From: JAGQNT01 sp964426605
GTDB taxonomy: Bacteria; Patescibacteriota; Saccharimonadia; Saccharimonadales; UBA4665
Assembly (NCBI GenBank): GCA_964426605.1
Contig: CAYRQK010000001.1
Coordinates: forward strand, 558,001 to 622,000
Direction: 5' to 3'
Length of the DNA: 64,000 nt
The first letter of the stretch is position 1. Each line of letters begins with the position of its first letter. Of the stretch, positions 7,743 to 15,505 are shown piece after piece. The notes below the pieces were generated by a model that saw nothing but the letters and a program-made list of their open reading frames with translations, was not told where the DNA came from and ran no database searches. Position numbers and translations under genes: made by a program.

Positions 7743-8378
7743 TCACGCCAAGGCCAAGATGTCCCTGCACTCCAGCTGTGTCAGCCCCACCACTGACTCA
7801 CCCGATTTTTGCACAGCCCGATCAACAATATACGTACCAACTTTATACCCAATATATTTCCGCCCATCCGGATGACTATACATGTACTGCCGGTAATCCA
7901 GCGCTTGCTGATTACGTTCGATCTCTGCAAGCCAATCAGTAACTTCGAGCGGATAGTCGGCCCACGCGGGCTTCGTGTGCGCATAGTCGCGTTCAAAAAC
8001 CGTTGCCAGACCTTCCATGATGCAATTATCTAAAAATGTCTCGTGCCAAATGCCCAACTGCAAGCGAGCGGCATGATTTATCTCGTGGAATACGGTGCCG
8101 CTAATGTGCTGGCCCAGGACTTCGGGCGATTGTTTGCCGAAATAATCCGGATCGAATGCGATCGTAATGAATTCGCTGTTATACGTATGACCGTCATCAT
8201 GAGTGTCGGCAATGAGACCATATGTTCTCGGCTGCACGAAGAAGTTAACATGCGGTGCGCCAAACGGCAACAGCTTAGCTGCCTGTCGATATGAGCGCCC
8301 GAGTTCCGCGACATATCGCTTGCGGAAATCGTCACCAAGCTGTTGCCAAAAGTCCGATTCGGCGAGATGTATTTTCAT
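7743..8378 (-). CDS. DUF2268-like predicted zinc peptidase
   Basis: This 211-residue protein has FHEINHAARL at residues 97-106, an HExxH zinc motif (His98, Glu99, His102), followed about 20 residues later by IMEGLATVFER (Glu122), the usual third ligand in gluzincins. This arrangement matches DUF2268-type predicted Zn-dependent proteases. No signal peptide is visible, so it probably acts in the cytoplasm. The ATG at 8378 is chosen because an in-frame extension upstream would run through a terminator-like hairpin (8413-8442), and because TAAACT ends seven bases before it. The substrate is unknown. Confidence 0.75.
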   Translation of the reverse strand: MKIHLAESDFWQQLGDDFRKRYVAELGRSYRQAAKLLPFGAPHVNFFVQPRTYGLIADTHDDGHTYNSEFITIAFDPDYFGKQSPEVLGQHISGTVFHEINHAARLQLGIWHETFLDNCIMEGLATVFERDYAHTKPAWADYPLEVTDWLAEIERNQQALDYRQYMYSHPDGRKYIGYKVGTYIVDRAVQKSGESVVGLTQLECRDILALA

Positions 8379-8412
8379 ATCGTACAGTTTATCACTTGGT
8401 ATTCTACGCACT

Positions 8413-8442
8413 AAAAAATACCGGTGATCAACCGGCATTTTT
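8413..8442. terminator. Bidirectional hairpin terminator
   Basis: A seven-base stem (8419-8425 with 8431-8437, one G-T pair, five-base loop) is flanked by six A residues at 8413-8418 and five T residues at 8438-8442. It can therefore stop transcription in either direction. On the minus strand it ends the transcript starting near 8553. Confidence 0.7.
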
Positions 8443-8553
8443 GTTCTCTCTTGCAAGAGATTCTTTGTTGCTCCCGTCGGCCCTTTCCTCAATTGTTTAT
8501 CGGAATGTGCCCTGGAGCCGGGTGTAAGTGTTTCTTTTTGAGAATTACTTACT
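8413..8553 (-). ncRNA. Candidate small RNA (about 140 nt)
   Basis: A consensus promoter (8560-8588) and an intrinsic terminator (8413-8442) delimit a transcript in the gap between rnhA and the zinc peptidase gene. Inside lies a palindrome, TCTCTTGCAAGAGA (8447-8460), just before the terminator hairpin. The stretch happens to lack stop codons in the frame of the downstream gene, but the only upstream ATG overlaps the -10 element. It does not match SRP RNA, tmRNA, RNase P or 6S RNA as far as I can tell. A leader or attenuator for the downstream gene is the main alternative. Confidence 0.45.
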
Positions 8554-8559
8554 GTCGCC

Positions 8560-8588
8560 ATCGTACGCCAGCATAAGCACTTTGTCAA
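8560..8588 (-). promoter_or_regulatory. Strong promoter in the rnhA-peptidase gap
   Basis: TTGACA at 8588-8583 and TACGAT at 8565-8560 have a 17-base spacer, with no credible start codon immediately downstream. Confidence 0.7.
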
Positions 8589-8636
8589 TACCTGGTTGCC
8601 CGTCCGAGCACAACAATCCGTACGGTACTGAGGCCG

Positions 8637-9077
8637 CTACTGCGGTAGATTATCGATGCGATCACCAGTACGAGCCTGGTTGGCCCAGTGATCGGCGAGC
8701 TCATTGCCAGGGTCGCCAGCATGGCCGCGCACCCACACAAGCGTAGCTTGGCTGCTGCGGTACAGTGGGCAGACTTCGCGCACAATATCGAGATTCTTAA
8801 TCTCGCCGCCCTTCTTCTTCCAACCGGCCTTTTCCCAGTTGAGCGACCACTTGGTAATGACATTGATCCAGAATTCGCTATCAGTATAGATCTCACACGG
8901 TTGCCCAGCTGCGTGCCGTAGCGCGGCAATGATAGCATAGCCCTCCATACGGATGTTGGTGGTTTCAGCTCCACTCGGCTCGCCGCCCAGCACCACTGGC
9001 TTGTCGCCCAAGATCACGGCAAAGCCACCCGGACCTGGGTTGGGACTGGCACTGCCATCGGTGTGATATGTATGCAT
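8637..9077 (-). CDS. rnhA: Ribonuclease HI
   Basis: RNase H removes RNA from RNA-DNA hybrids such as R-loops and primer remnants. The 146-residue protein has the four catalytic acids in the expected places: Asp7 (TDGSASPNPGPGG), Glu45 (RMEGYAII), Asp66 (YTDSEFW) and Asp129 (GNELADHWA), plus the loop His119 (WVRGHAG). The basic handle region (EKAGWKKKGGEIKN) is present. Length is normal for bacterial RNase HI. TACACT ends ten bases before the ATG, suggesting a very short or absent leader. Confidence 0.95.
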   Translation of the reverse strand: MHTYHTDGSASPNPGPGGFAVILGDKPVVLGGEPSGAETTNIRMEGYAIIAALRHAAGQPCEIYTDSEFWINVITKWSLNWEKAGWKKKGGEIKNLDIVREVCPLYRSSQATLVWVRGHAGDPGNELADHWANQARTGDRIDNLPQ

Positions 9078-9181
9078 ACTTAGGTTCAGTGTACAGTCTT
9101 TCTGGGGCTCTGGCTGCTGTAAAATTCCCAGCAGAATCCAAAACTATACTTTATATAGTATTGGTATACCGGCCGCATGTC

Positions 9182-9754
9182 TTATGCCTTGAGCATGGCT
9201 CGGCGACGAATAATAATAAGTGAGAGTACCACGTTGACTCCTACGATGTATACCGCGTACGGCAGACTGACCCAGTTGTAGGTTTCGAGCGCCAATATGG
9301 CCAGTAAACCACCAAAGCCCGAGACTGCAAAGGTTTGCCAAGTTTCCTCAGCCGGCTTTATCCAGGAGTGCCGGAACGTGGGCAATGCCCCCACAAAGTC
9401 AATCGCTACGGCTCCAACTACGCCAATGGTCGGTGAATCAAACACTTGCCACAATATAATACCGACAATCGCCGCGACCTGGCAGACCACATCAAAACTA
9501 GTGTATTTCACATAGCCATGCCTGATACCAAAAATGACCACCAAGCCGGTCTCGATAACTGCGGCACCGGTAAATATAGCCGCTACGTATTCGTGCGCCG
9601 CGATTTCTGCTGCTGTCGCGATGCTGGTCAGCAGCGTCCAGGTAATCCACGATACGATGTTTGGTTTGGTTGTCCCCCTCAGAATATCCCGCAAATACGG
9701 CAACACCGATACAATCGTCACTAGCGCGGCCAATATTAAAAAGAGGGTCTTCAC
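9182..9754 (-). CDS. Polytopic membrane protein, PQ-loop-like
   Basis: The 190-residue protein is almost wholly hydrophobic, with about six membrane segments. Two similar halves each carry a proline-containing loop: LPYLRDILRGTTKPNIVSWITW near residue 19 and GALPTFRHSWIKPAEETW near residue 122. This is reminiscent of PQ-loop/SemiSWEET small transporters, but I rate that only tentative. The start is GTG at 9754 with AAGGGGCGG a few bases upstream. It follows glyS by 44 bases and may be read from the same transcript. Confidence 0.7.
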   Translation of the reverse strand: MKTLFLILAALVTIVSVLPYLRDILRGTTKPNIVSWITWTLLTSIATAAEIAAHEYVAAIFTGAAVIETGLVVIFGIRHGYVKYTSFDVVCQVAAIVGIILWQVFDSPTIGVVGAVAIDFVGALPTFRHSWIKPAEETWQTFAVSGFGGLLAILALETYNWVSLPYAVYIVGVNVVLSLIIIRRRAMLKA

Positions 9755-9798
9755 GTAGCCGCCCCTTGATCAATGATCTCCAACACTCTAGCTTCTAT

Positions 9799-11082
9799 TT
9801 ACAATTCGCTTATATCAATTCGATGCTGTTCAGTGGTGTCACGGTCGCGGACGGTAACCATGTTGTCTTCGAGTGTGTCGAAGTCGATGACGACGCAGTA
9901 CGGCGTGCCGATTTCGTCTTGGCGGCGGTAGCGCTTGCCGATATTGCCGTTGTCGTCCCACATGACGGCGCCGTGCTTCTTCTTGAGAGCTATGTAGACT
10001 TCACGGGCTCTGGCGACGAGCTCTGGCTTGTTTTTGAGCAGCGGTGACACAGCATATTTGACAGGCGCTAGGTGCTCGGGCAGTTTGAGATAGATACGCT
10101 TTTCGCCGTTAATCTCATCCTCGCTATACGCAGCCGACAATACAGCCATCACAGCGCGTTCCAGGCCGAAACTCGGCTCAATGACGTGCGGCACAAACGG
10201 CGCGCTACCGTCTTTGGGCCGGTACTCCATACTCTTGCCACTAGCTTTTTGGATATTTTGGAGATCAAAATCGGTGCGGTACGCTAAGCCCAGTAACTCC
10301 TCGCGACCAATCGGGAAATCGTACTCAAAATCGATGGTGCGCTTGCTGTAATGTGCCCGATCATCCTCTGGCACTTCCAGCTCGTGAATCTTATCGGCCG
10401 GCAGACCAAGTTTCTTTAGGAATGCGTGGATATCAACTCGCCATTTCTCAAAGGCCCCTTCCCACTCGTCGGGACGGACAAAATATTCGACTTCCATTTG
10501 CTCAAACTCTCGACTGCGGAAAATAAAATCGCGTGGACTAATCTCATTGCGAAATGCCTTACCATACTGTGCGATACCGAATGGTAAATCGGGATAAAAT
10601 GTATCGACTACGTTCTTGAAATTAGTGAAAATACCCTGTGCAGTCTCCGGCCTAAGATAGCTCACCGAACTATCGTCCTGAACCGGGCCGACGCTGGTCT
10701 TGAACATCATATTAAAGGCCCGCGCCTCGCCAAAGGTACCTTTCTGCCCACACACCGGGCACTTGCTGACATCGATTTTGTCAGCCCGGAAACGATTGTG
10801 GCAATTACTGCATTCCACCAGCGGGTCCGTAAAGGTATCGACATGTCCGGAAGCCTGCCAAACACTCTGATTCATCAAAATGGCGGCATCGACCTGATAC
10901 ATGTCATCCCAGCCATCCACGAAAGATCTCAACCACACATCGACAATATGACGCTTCAGACGGACGCCGAGCGGGCCGTAGTCCCACGTACCACTCAGGC
11001 CGCCATAGACATCACTGCCCGGATATATAAATCCTCGGCGTTTGCACAAACTGACAATATCTTCGAGTTTTACTTCGCTCAT
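9799..11082 (-). CDS. glyS: Glycyl-tRNA synthetase, single-chain (alpha2) type
   Basis: It charges tRNA-Gly. The protein belongs to the eukaryote-like alpha2 class II form, as opposed to the two-subunit GlyQ/GlyS form. It shows motif 2-like FRNEISPRDFIFRSREFEQMEVE, a central FMFKTSVGP-type segment and motif 3 EPSFGLERA, with a CSNC...CPVCGQ zinc-binding insertion near residues 90-115. The C-terminal anticodon-binding domain is complete. The ATG at 11082 (427 residues) fits the family start MSEVKLEDIVSLCKRRGF; an extended -10, TGGTATAAT, ends nine bases upstream. An in-frame extension further upstream would overlap recO and is rejected. Confidence 0.95.
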   Translation of the reverse strand: MSEVKLEDIVSLCKRRGFIYPGSDVYGGLSGTWDYGPLGVRLKRHIVDVWLRSFVDGWDDMYQVDAAILMNQSVWQASGHVDTFTDPLVECSNCHNRFRADKIDVSKCPVCGQKGTFGEARAFNMMFKTSVGPVQDDSSVSYLRPETAQGIFTNFKNVVDTFYPDLPFGIAQYGKAFRNEISPRDFIFRSREFEQMEVEYFVRPDEWEGAFEKWRVDIHAFLKKLGLPADKIHELEVPEDDRAHYSKRTIDFEYDFPIGREELLGLAYRTDFDLQNIQKASGKSMEYRPKDGSAPFVPHVIEPSFGLERAVMAVLSAAYSEDEINGEKRIYLKLPEHLAPVKYAVSPLLKNKPELVARAREVYIALKKKHGAVMWDDNGNIGKRYRRQDEIGTPYCVVIDFDTLEDNMVTVRDRDTTEQHRIDISEL

Positions 11083-11091
11083 ATGGTTGGC

Positions 11092-11100
11092 ATTATACCA
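11092..11100 (-). promoter_or_regulatory. Extended -10, leaderless start of glyS
   Basis: TGG-TATAAT lies at 11100-11092, with nine bases to the ATG. There is no room for a T-box leader. Confidence 0.65.
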
Positions 11101-11119
11101 GACTGTACCGAGGTCCGGG

Positions 11120-11803
11120 TCACGAGTGGGTACGCAAGGTTTGTACGAGCGATGCGACCGCATCGCACAGTTCCGTGGCGCGCTCAACTCTAACGAGCGA
11201 CCGAGGTACATTGCCGGCGAACATCAACCGCAAAAACTTTATGTGAGTAGCGCCAAAGTGTCCCTGAGATTTCGGGTCAAACGCCATCGAATCAATATCA
11301 AAGTCGTAGAGCTTGTCTACCTTGAGCTTGTGTCCTTCTGTGTCGGTTTGCAGATTGGGCGTATGTCCATCAAGCGTTAGCAGCTGTGTATCGAACCATA
11401 CGCGTATGAGTTCGCTCGGGACCCGCGCATCATTGAGCGCCAAAAAAGTGTGCTCTAATAACCGAAAATAGTCCTCTTCTGGCTCATCTTCGGTTGTTTT
11501 ATCGATGATTTTGATGAACTCGTAGCCCAACTGCACCCTATCAATATGACTGACGATAGCGCCATAGTGCTCGCTCAAGCGCGCACTGATAAGCGTACCG
11601 ATCTCACCCCTGCCCCGCACAAAGGTAATCTGGCTGACACTGAACAGTTCGATGCCTCCGGCCAATTTTGACTTTAAGCGACGAACGCCCTTGGCCATTA
11701 ACCGTAACTTGCCTTGATCGGGCGTAAGGAGTGTAATGATGCGGTCCGCCTCGCCATAGTCAATCCGCCGGAGCACAATCGCCTGAGTAACTATTTGATT
11801 CAT
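11120..11803 (-). CDS. recO: DNA repair protein RecO
   Basis: RecO helps load RecA onto SSB-coated single-stranded DNA in the RecFOR pathway. The 227-residue protein has the N-terminal OB fold signature (AIVLRRIDYGEADRIITLLT, then GKLRLMAKGVRRLKSKLAGG) and the helical C-terminal half. The four-cysteine zinc finger found in many RecO proteins is missing, an accepted variant. It overlaps the upstream receiver gene by four bases (ATGA), so it is translated together with a putative signalling pair. Confidence 0.92.
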   Translation of the reverse strand: MNQIVTQAIVLRRIDYGEADRIITLLTPDQGKLRLMAKGVRRLKSKLAGGIELFSVSQITFVRGRGEIGTLISARLSEHYGAIVSHIDRVQLGYEFIKIIDKTTEDEPEEDYFRLLEHTFLALNDARVPSELIRVWFDTQLLTLDGHTPNLQTDTEGHKLKVDKLYDFDIDSMAFDPKSQGHFGATHIKFLRLMFAGNVPRSLVRVERATELCDAVASLVQTLRTHS

Positions 11804-12198
11804 ACAGATGCTACGTGTGAAGCGTCCTCAACAGAGGTCACGAGTGACTTAAGACTCGTCGCTGGCTTATACCTATAATCACAGATGTTGAGTTGCTCGC
11901 AAAAAGTACCCCAGTTACTGGCAAACTCGTCTCGCGGTACATTGCTGAGCACGATGACCGGGACCCTCTGCCAATCGGTATACGAACGAAACTCGTATAA
12001 AAATTCGATGCCGCTGTGGCCAGCCAACTGCAGCTCCAGCACAATCACGTCCGGCAGCCGTTTGTCAGCACAAAAAACCGCAGTTTGAGCCCGCGCACAG
12101 TGTGCAACCGTGTGGCCAGCAGTCTGGAGTGCTCGCTGATACGTCTTCGCGAGTAATCTATCCGGTTCGATAAGGAGTACGTGCATAGCCTCACTCAA
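11800..12198 (-). CDS. Stand-alone receiver-like protein with Asp-to-Glu phosphosite
   Basis: This is a single receiver domain of 132 residues without an output domain. Alignment by eye to the canonical receiver at 19738-20136 shows the phosphoacceptor Asp replaced by Glu55 (PDVIVLELQLAGHSG). The acidic pocket is partly kept (EPD at 11-13), as are Ser85 at the switch Thr position and Lys111 in YKP. Glu at this place often mimics the phosphorylated state. It overlaps the upstream kinase-like gene by four bases and recO by four bases, so the three form a coupled operon. Its partner protein is unknown. Confidence 0.8.
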   Translation of the reverse strand: MSEAMHVLLIEPDRLLAKTYQRALQTAGHTVAHCARAQTAVFCADKRLPDVIVLELQLAGHSGIEFLYEFRSYTDWQRVPVIVLSNVPRDEFASNWGTFCEQLNICDYRYKPATSLKSLVTSVEDASHVASV

Positions 12199-12920
12199 AT
12201 CAACTGGAGCTGCGGATTGGGCTGCAACACCGCTCCAAGCCCATACAAGTTACGATATTTGCTGGCCATCAGTTGCGTATCCATACCATGCAGCAGCGCG
12301 TCAGCCACAAATACACCGGCAGCACTACCAGCAGACACGCTGGTCAGTGGTTGTCGGGCATAGCCGTGCAGGCGCCTGCCCTGCCGCAGCGCGTCAGTCG
12401 ACAGTTGACGAACATTGCTATACATACCCGTAACGATGCCGTAGCGACAGCGGTGCGCCGACAGCTGCAACCGCAACTGTGGCACTTCGAGCGCCGGCAA
12501 TGCCTCGATTAGCGCCGAACCCAGACTCACCAGTGCCGCCTCAAGCCCGCGGCGATTAGCCGTAACTGGCCCATAGCGGCCACCGAGATCTATGTCTAAT
12601 GCCACATCGTACGTTTTAGCTAGCGGCGCCAATTCGGCTGCGACATCATACAGTACCGACGAGACAGACACCGCCTCTGCCTGAAAATAGCCAGCATTCT
12701 CGCCAGCCATCCGTACGCCAAGTGCGTAATTATCGATGAGACGCAGCGCATTATCGGCCGTAATACGAATGTGAGAGATATTGTCCTGGGCCGGGCTGAG
12801 CGCCTCGAGTTCCGCCGTTCGGGCAATTTGTAAGAGAGGTAGTTTTAGCTGTTCGGTCAGCGACAGCAGCAACTGCTGCGATAAAATCGACGCGGGGCTA
12901 TCGCCCTCGTGTGTACTCAT
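12195..12920 (-). CDS. Degenerate histidine-kinase-like protein
   Basis: The 241-residue soluble protein follows the layout of a short histidine kinase but lacks its catalytic residues. The stretch LTEQLKLPLLQI (21-32) aligns with the H-box SHELRTPLTAI, with Glu23 in place of the phosphorylated His. The region LEAALVSLGSALIEA aligns with the N-box but has Ser for the Asn residues, and a GSAAGVFVADALLHG segment stands where the G2 box should be. No G1 box is visible. It may serve as a scaffold or sensor without kinase activity. AGAGGGT lies ten bases before the ATG. Confidence 0.6.
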   Translation of the reverse strand: MSTHEGDSPASILSQQLLLSLTEQLKLPLLQIARTAELEALSPAQDNISHIRITADNALRLIDNYALGVRMAGENAGYFQAEAVSVSSVLYDVAAELAPLAKTYDVALDIDLGGRYGPVTANRRGLEAALVSLGSALIEALPALEVPQLRLQLSAHRCRYGIVTGMYSNVRQLSTDALRQGRRLHGYARQPLTSVSAGSAAGVFVADALLHGMDTQLMASKYRNLYGLGAVLQPNPQLQLI

Positions 12921-12979
12921 ACGCGTCCGTACCCTCTTATCTGCTAACTCAAACTATAGCAGATGGAGTGTACTATCGG

Positions 12980-13657
12980 CTAGGGTGAAAAACTCAAATT
13001 GGCGAGAATAATATTCTCGAAATCCGCCTTAAAGGAGTCAGATTCCGTCCATATCTCGAGTGTCTTGTCGCGTATCGGTAACACAACCATCTCACCTTGT
13101 TTATTCTGCTGAATGGCACCGACTACTTTCGAGCCGACATTCTTTGGTAGCTTCGGCAGCGCATATGGTTGCACCGTGACCGTAGCCTGATCCTGTTGTT
13201 GTGACTGGAAGGTTTGCATCACGGTGCTGTAACTGTCCTGGACCACTTGAATCCGTAGGGCAAAACTTGATGACTGATTCGTTATATCCGGTACAATATT
13301 GGGTTGAAAATAACCGTTAATAAACGGACTGCTACCACTAGTGTCGGCGACGTAGGCACTCCATGTTTTAGGGTACTGAACTGTCACACTGCCATAGGCC
13401 GACGGACCAACATATGTTTTGAGCGGGTTCTTAGCCGCCTCGGCATAGTCGCCGGCATCCTTCGTTTGCACCTGTTTCGTATTCGCTGCAACGGCAGTAG
13501 CAACTTTGACATCAACATTGTTCTTGTAATCTTGGCGACCAGAGTAGGCCCAGGTCGCAAATACACCAACGCCAATCAATATCAGCACAGCCAAGACAAG
13601 CGGGATAAGAAGTGGGTCAATCGACCCCGACTCGTTGCGTCGTATCATACTGCTCAT
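12980..13657 (-). CDS. Membrane-anchored extracellular protein with GSIDPLL-type N-terminus
   Basis: The 225-residue protein has a short basic N-terminus, then GSIDPLLIPLVLAVLILIG and one membrane helix at about residues 12-36, followed by a roughly 185-residue outer domain rich in Ser, Thr, Gln and Val. The sequence before the helix resembles a type IV prepilin-like context (Gly followed by a hydrophobic helix), but the Glu at position five is replaced by Pro, so processing is doubtful. ATG at 13657 is preferred over a TTG at 13684; a third start at 13648 is possible. It is the last gene of the likely xse operon. Confidence 0.65.
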   Translation of the reverse strand: MSSMIRRNESGSIDPLLIPLVLAVLILIGVGVFATWAYSGRQDYKNNVDVKVATAVAANTKQVQTKDAGDYAEAAKNPLKTYVGPSAYGSVTVQYPKTWSAYVADTSGSSPFINGYFQPNIVPDITNQSSSFALRIQVVQDSYSTVMQTFQSQQQDQATVTVQPYALPKLPKNVGSKVVGAIQQNKQGEMVVLPIRDKTLEIWTESDSFKADFENIILANLSFSP

Positions 13658-13687
13658 GGTAACTGACTCTGGCCAGGCTGACAAGAT

Positions 13688-14179
13688 TTATTTGTAGTGA
13701 TACAGATACACGCCCTCATCGCTACGCACGAGTTTTTTATGCGGAATTGGAAATGCAAAACTCACTACCTTGAGTGGGCCACGGTGCTCACTGATAATTT
13801 TGGCATCGAGCTTACTCATAAATTTCGGTAAAATGAAGCCAAATACCGCGTCAGCCCGCGGCCAATCCGCTCGCCAGTAGTTGCCCCACACTACCCTGAC
13901 CAGTCTGCGATAACGCCACAAACGCAACCAGCACACCACAACAAGCAACGGGTTGAGTTCGTAGCCCACACAGCGAATGCCGCGCTGAGCAGCGGCCTGC
14001 AACACCTTGCCATCACCGCACCCTAACTCCAGCAGAAGCTGCCCTGGCTCCAGGTCGAGCAGGTCGAGCGCGACACCCACTTGTCGGCGCATGGTCGGCA
14101 GATATGGCGCCCCAAACAGCAGCACAAATGCAAAACACAGCACAATGGCTGTGATGGCGATGAACACGACGGTACTCAT
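13688..14179 (-). CDS. Membrane-anchored SAM methyltransferase (FAM173-like)
   Basis: A single N-terminal helix (residues 4-24) is followed by a compact Rossmann methyltransferase domain. Motif I is LLELGCGDGKVLQAAAQ near residue 48, with the acidic end of strand two in CVGYELNP. The catalytic domain is short and has no obvious substrate domain. This architecture matches the FAM173/ANTKMT-type protein lysine methyltransferases, which modify membrane protein complexes; that assignment is inference. It lies one base downstream of xseB. Confidence 0.72.
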   Translation of the reverse strand: MSTVVFIAITAIVLCFAFVLLFGAPYLPTMRRQVGVALDLLDLEPGQLLLELGCGDGKVLQAAAQRGIRCVGYELNPLLVVVCWLRLWRYRRLVRVVWGNYWRADWPRADAVFGFILPKFMSKLDAKIISEHRGPLKVVSFAFPIPHKKLVRSDEGVYLYHYK

Positions 14180-14180
14180 A

Positions 14181-14378
14181 TTATTTTGTAATGGTTTTGA
14201 GTTTTTGCACCGAATGCTCGGCAGTTTTGAGACGGCCTTCTAGCTCCGCGACCAGTTCGCGGCCCTGTTTGTACAGCTCGAGTGCACGATCGACATCAAG
14301 ATCTTCAGCCTGTAACTCTGCCAACACGCTGTCGAGTTGCTCGCTGAGTTGTTGATAGGTTACTTGTTTCGCCTGCAT
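14181..14378 (-). CDS. xseB: Exodeoxyribonuclease VII small subunit
   Basis: XseB binds XseA to form exonuclease VII, which degrades single-stranded DNA to short oligonucleotides. The 65-residue two-helix protein has the family pattern YQQLSEQLDSVLAELQ and LDVDRALELYKQGRELV. Its start shares one base with the end of xseA, the usual coupling for this pair. Confidence 0.93.
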   Translation of the reverse strand: MQAKQVTYQQLSEQLDSVLAELQAEDLDVDRALELYKQGRELVAELEGRLKTAEHSVQKLKTITK

Positions 14379-15505
14379 TATGACTTCTCCACTTCTGCCT
14401 TGATTGTACCGTCCACAAACTCTAACGCCAAATGCTGCGCCGCCGTTGCAGCTGGTACTGTGCGCACAACTCTCCCCTGAGCATCACGAACGATAGTATA
14501 GCCCCGGCGCAGTGTAGCCTGGGGGCTGATAAGTTCGAGCATCTGCGCGGCTGACACTAGTCGGCGCCTCGCCTGCGCGAGGCTACGCAGCGGCAAATCC
14601 TCGAGCTGCTGCGCACGATAGGTGAGCTGGAGTTTGGCCTGTTTGATCTGCCCCGTCAGCAACTGCAGCAGTGACCGATCGGTCTCCTTAAGCGACCGCA
14701 GCACGTCGCGCTTATCAGGCGTCAGCAGCTCGGCGGCGTTACTAGGCGTGCTGGCTCGTTGGTCGGCTGCCAGCTCAGCCAGGCTCAGATCAATTTCGTG
14801 ACCAATGGCCACGAGCGTTGGCACACGGCTGGCCGCCACCGCGCGCGTGACTTGCTCGGTGCTAAAAGCCCACAAATCATCGCTGCTACCACCGCCGCGA
14901 GTTATCACCAGCACGTCCGGCGGCTTAGCGAGTGCATTAAGCTCGGCAATGGCGCGCACAATCTGCGCCGGCGCAGCCTCGCCCTGCACCTGCACGTCGG
15001 CCAGTACTATCTCTAGCCCCGTCCAACGGGCACTAATTATCTTCATGAAGTCGGCATAGGCTGCTGATTCGCTAGAGGTGATGATGCCAACTCGCTCTGG
15101 TGGATACGGCAACGCTCGCTTGCGCGCCGGGTCAAACAGCCCCTCGCTGCTCAGCTTCGCCTGCAACAAGTCAAATGCCTTGCGGATAGCCCCCTCGCCC
15201 GCTGGCTGCATACTGAGCACGTTGATACTGAATCCATACAGCGGGTGCAGCCGCGGCGTGCCGCGCACCTTCAGCACCATGCCGTCTTCCAGCGGACCGC
15301 TCAGCTGATAGACCGTGCCGAAAAATCGCACACTGGCCGTGTCATCTTTAAGATCAAAATACACCCACCGGTTTTTACTCACCTTGAAGTTAGCCAGCTC
15401 ACCCACAATAGTCACCGTAGGTAGCGCATACTCCAAAATCTGATTGTGCAGCGCCACAAAGTCGCTGACGCTCAGCTCGACATCGCCAGTCTCAACCGGT
15501 GGCAT
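14378..15505 (-). CDS. xseA: Exodeoxyribonuclease VII large subunit
   Basis: XseA is the catalytic subunit of exonuclease VII. The 375-residue protein has an N-terminal OB fold (VTIVGELANFKVSKNRWVYF) and the nuclease core with GIITSSESAAYADF, DVLVITRGGGSSDDLWAF and PTLVAIGHEIDLSLAELAADQRASTPSNAAELL, followed by a helical region for XseB binding. It is somewhat shorter than the E. coli protein (456 residues). ATG at 15505 gives a 14-base overlap with the upstream flippase-like gene; an in-frame extension further upstream is rejected. Confidence 0.95.
   Translation of the reverse strand: MPPVETGDVELSVSDFVALHNQILEYALPTVTIVGELANFKVSKNRWVYFDLKDDTASVRFFGTVYQLSGPLEDGMVLKVRGTPRLHPLYGFSINVLSMQPAGEGAIRKAFDLLQAKLSSEGLFDPARKRALPYPPERVGIITSSESAAYADFMKIISARWTGLEIVLADVQVQGEAAPAQIVRAIAELNALAKPPDVLVITRGGGSSDDLWAFSTEQVTRAVAASRVPTLVAIGHEIDLSLAELAADQRASTPSNAAELLTPDKRDVLRSLKETDRSLLQLLTGQIKQAKLQLTYRAQQLEDLPLRSLAQARRRLVSAAQMLELISPQATLRRGYTIVRDAQGRVVRTVPAATAAQHLALEFVDGTIKAEVEKS

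Noticed and set aside
8379..8588. In-frame 70-codon N-terminal extension of the zinc peptidase
   Set aside because: It would read through a bidirectional terminator hairpin, and its useful ATG (8561) overlaps the -10 element.
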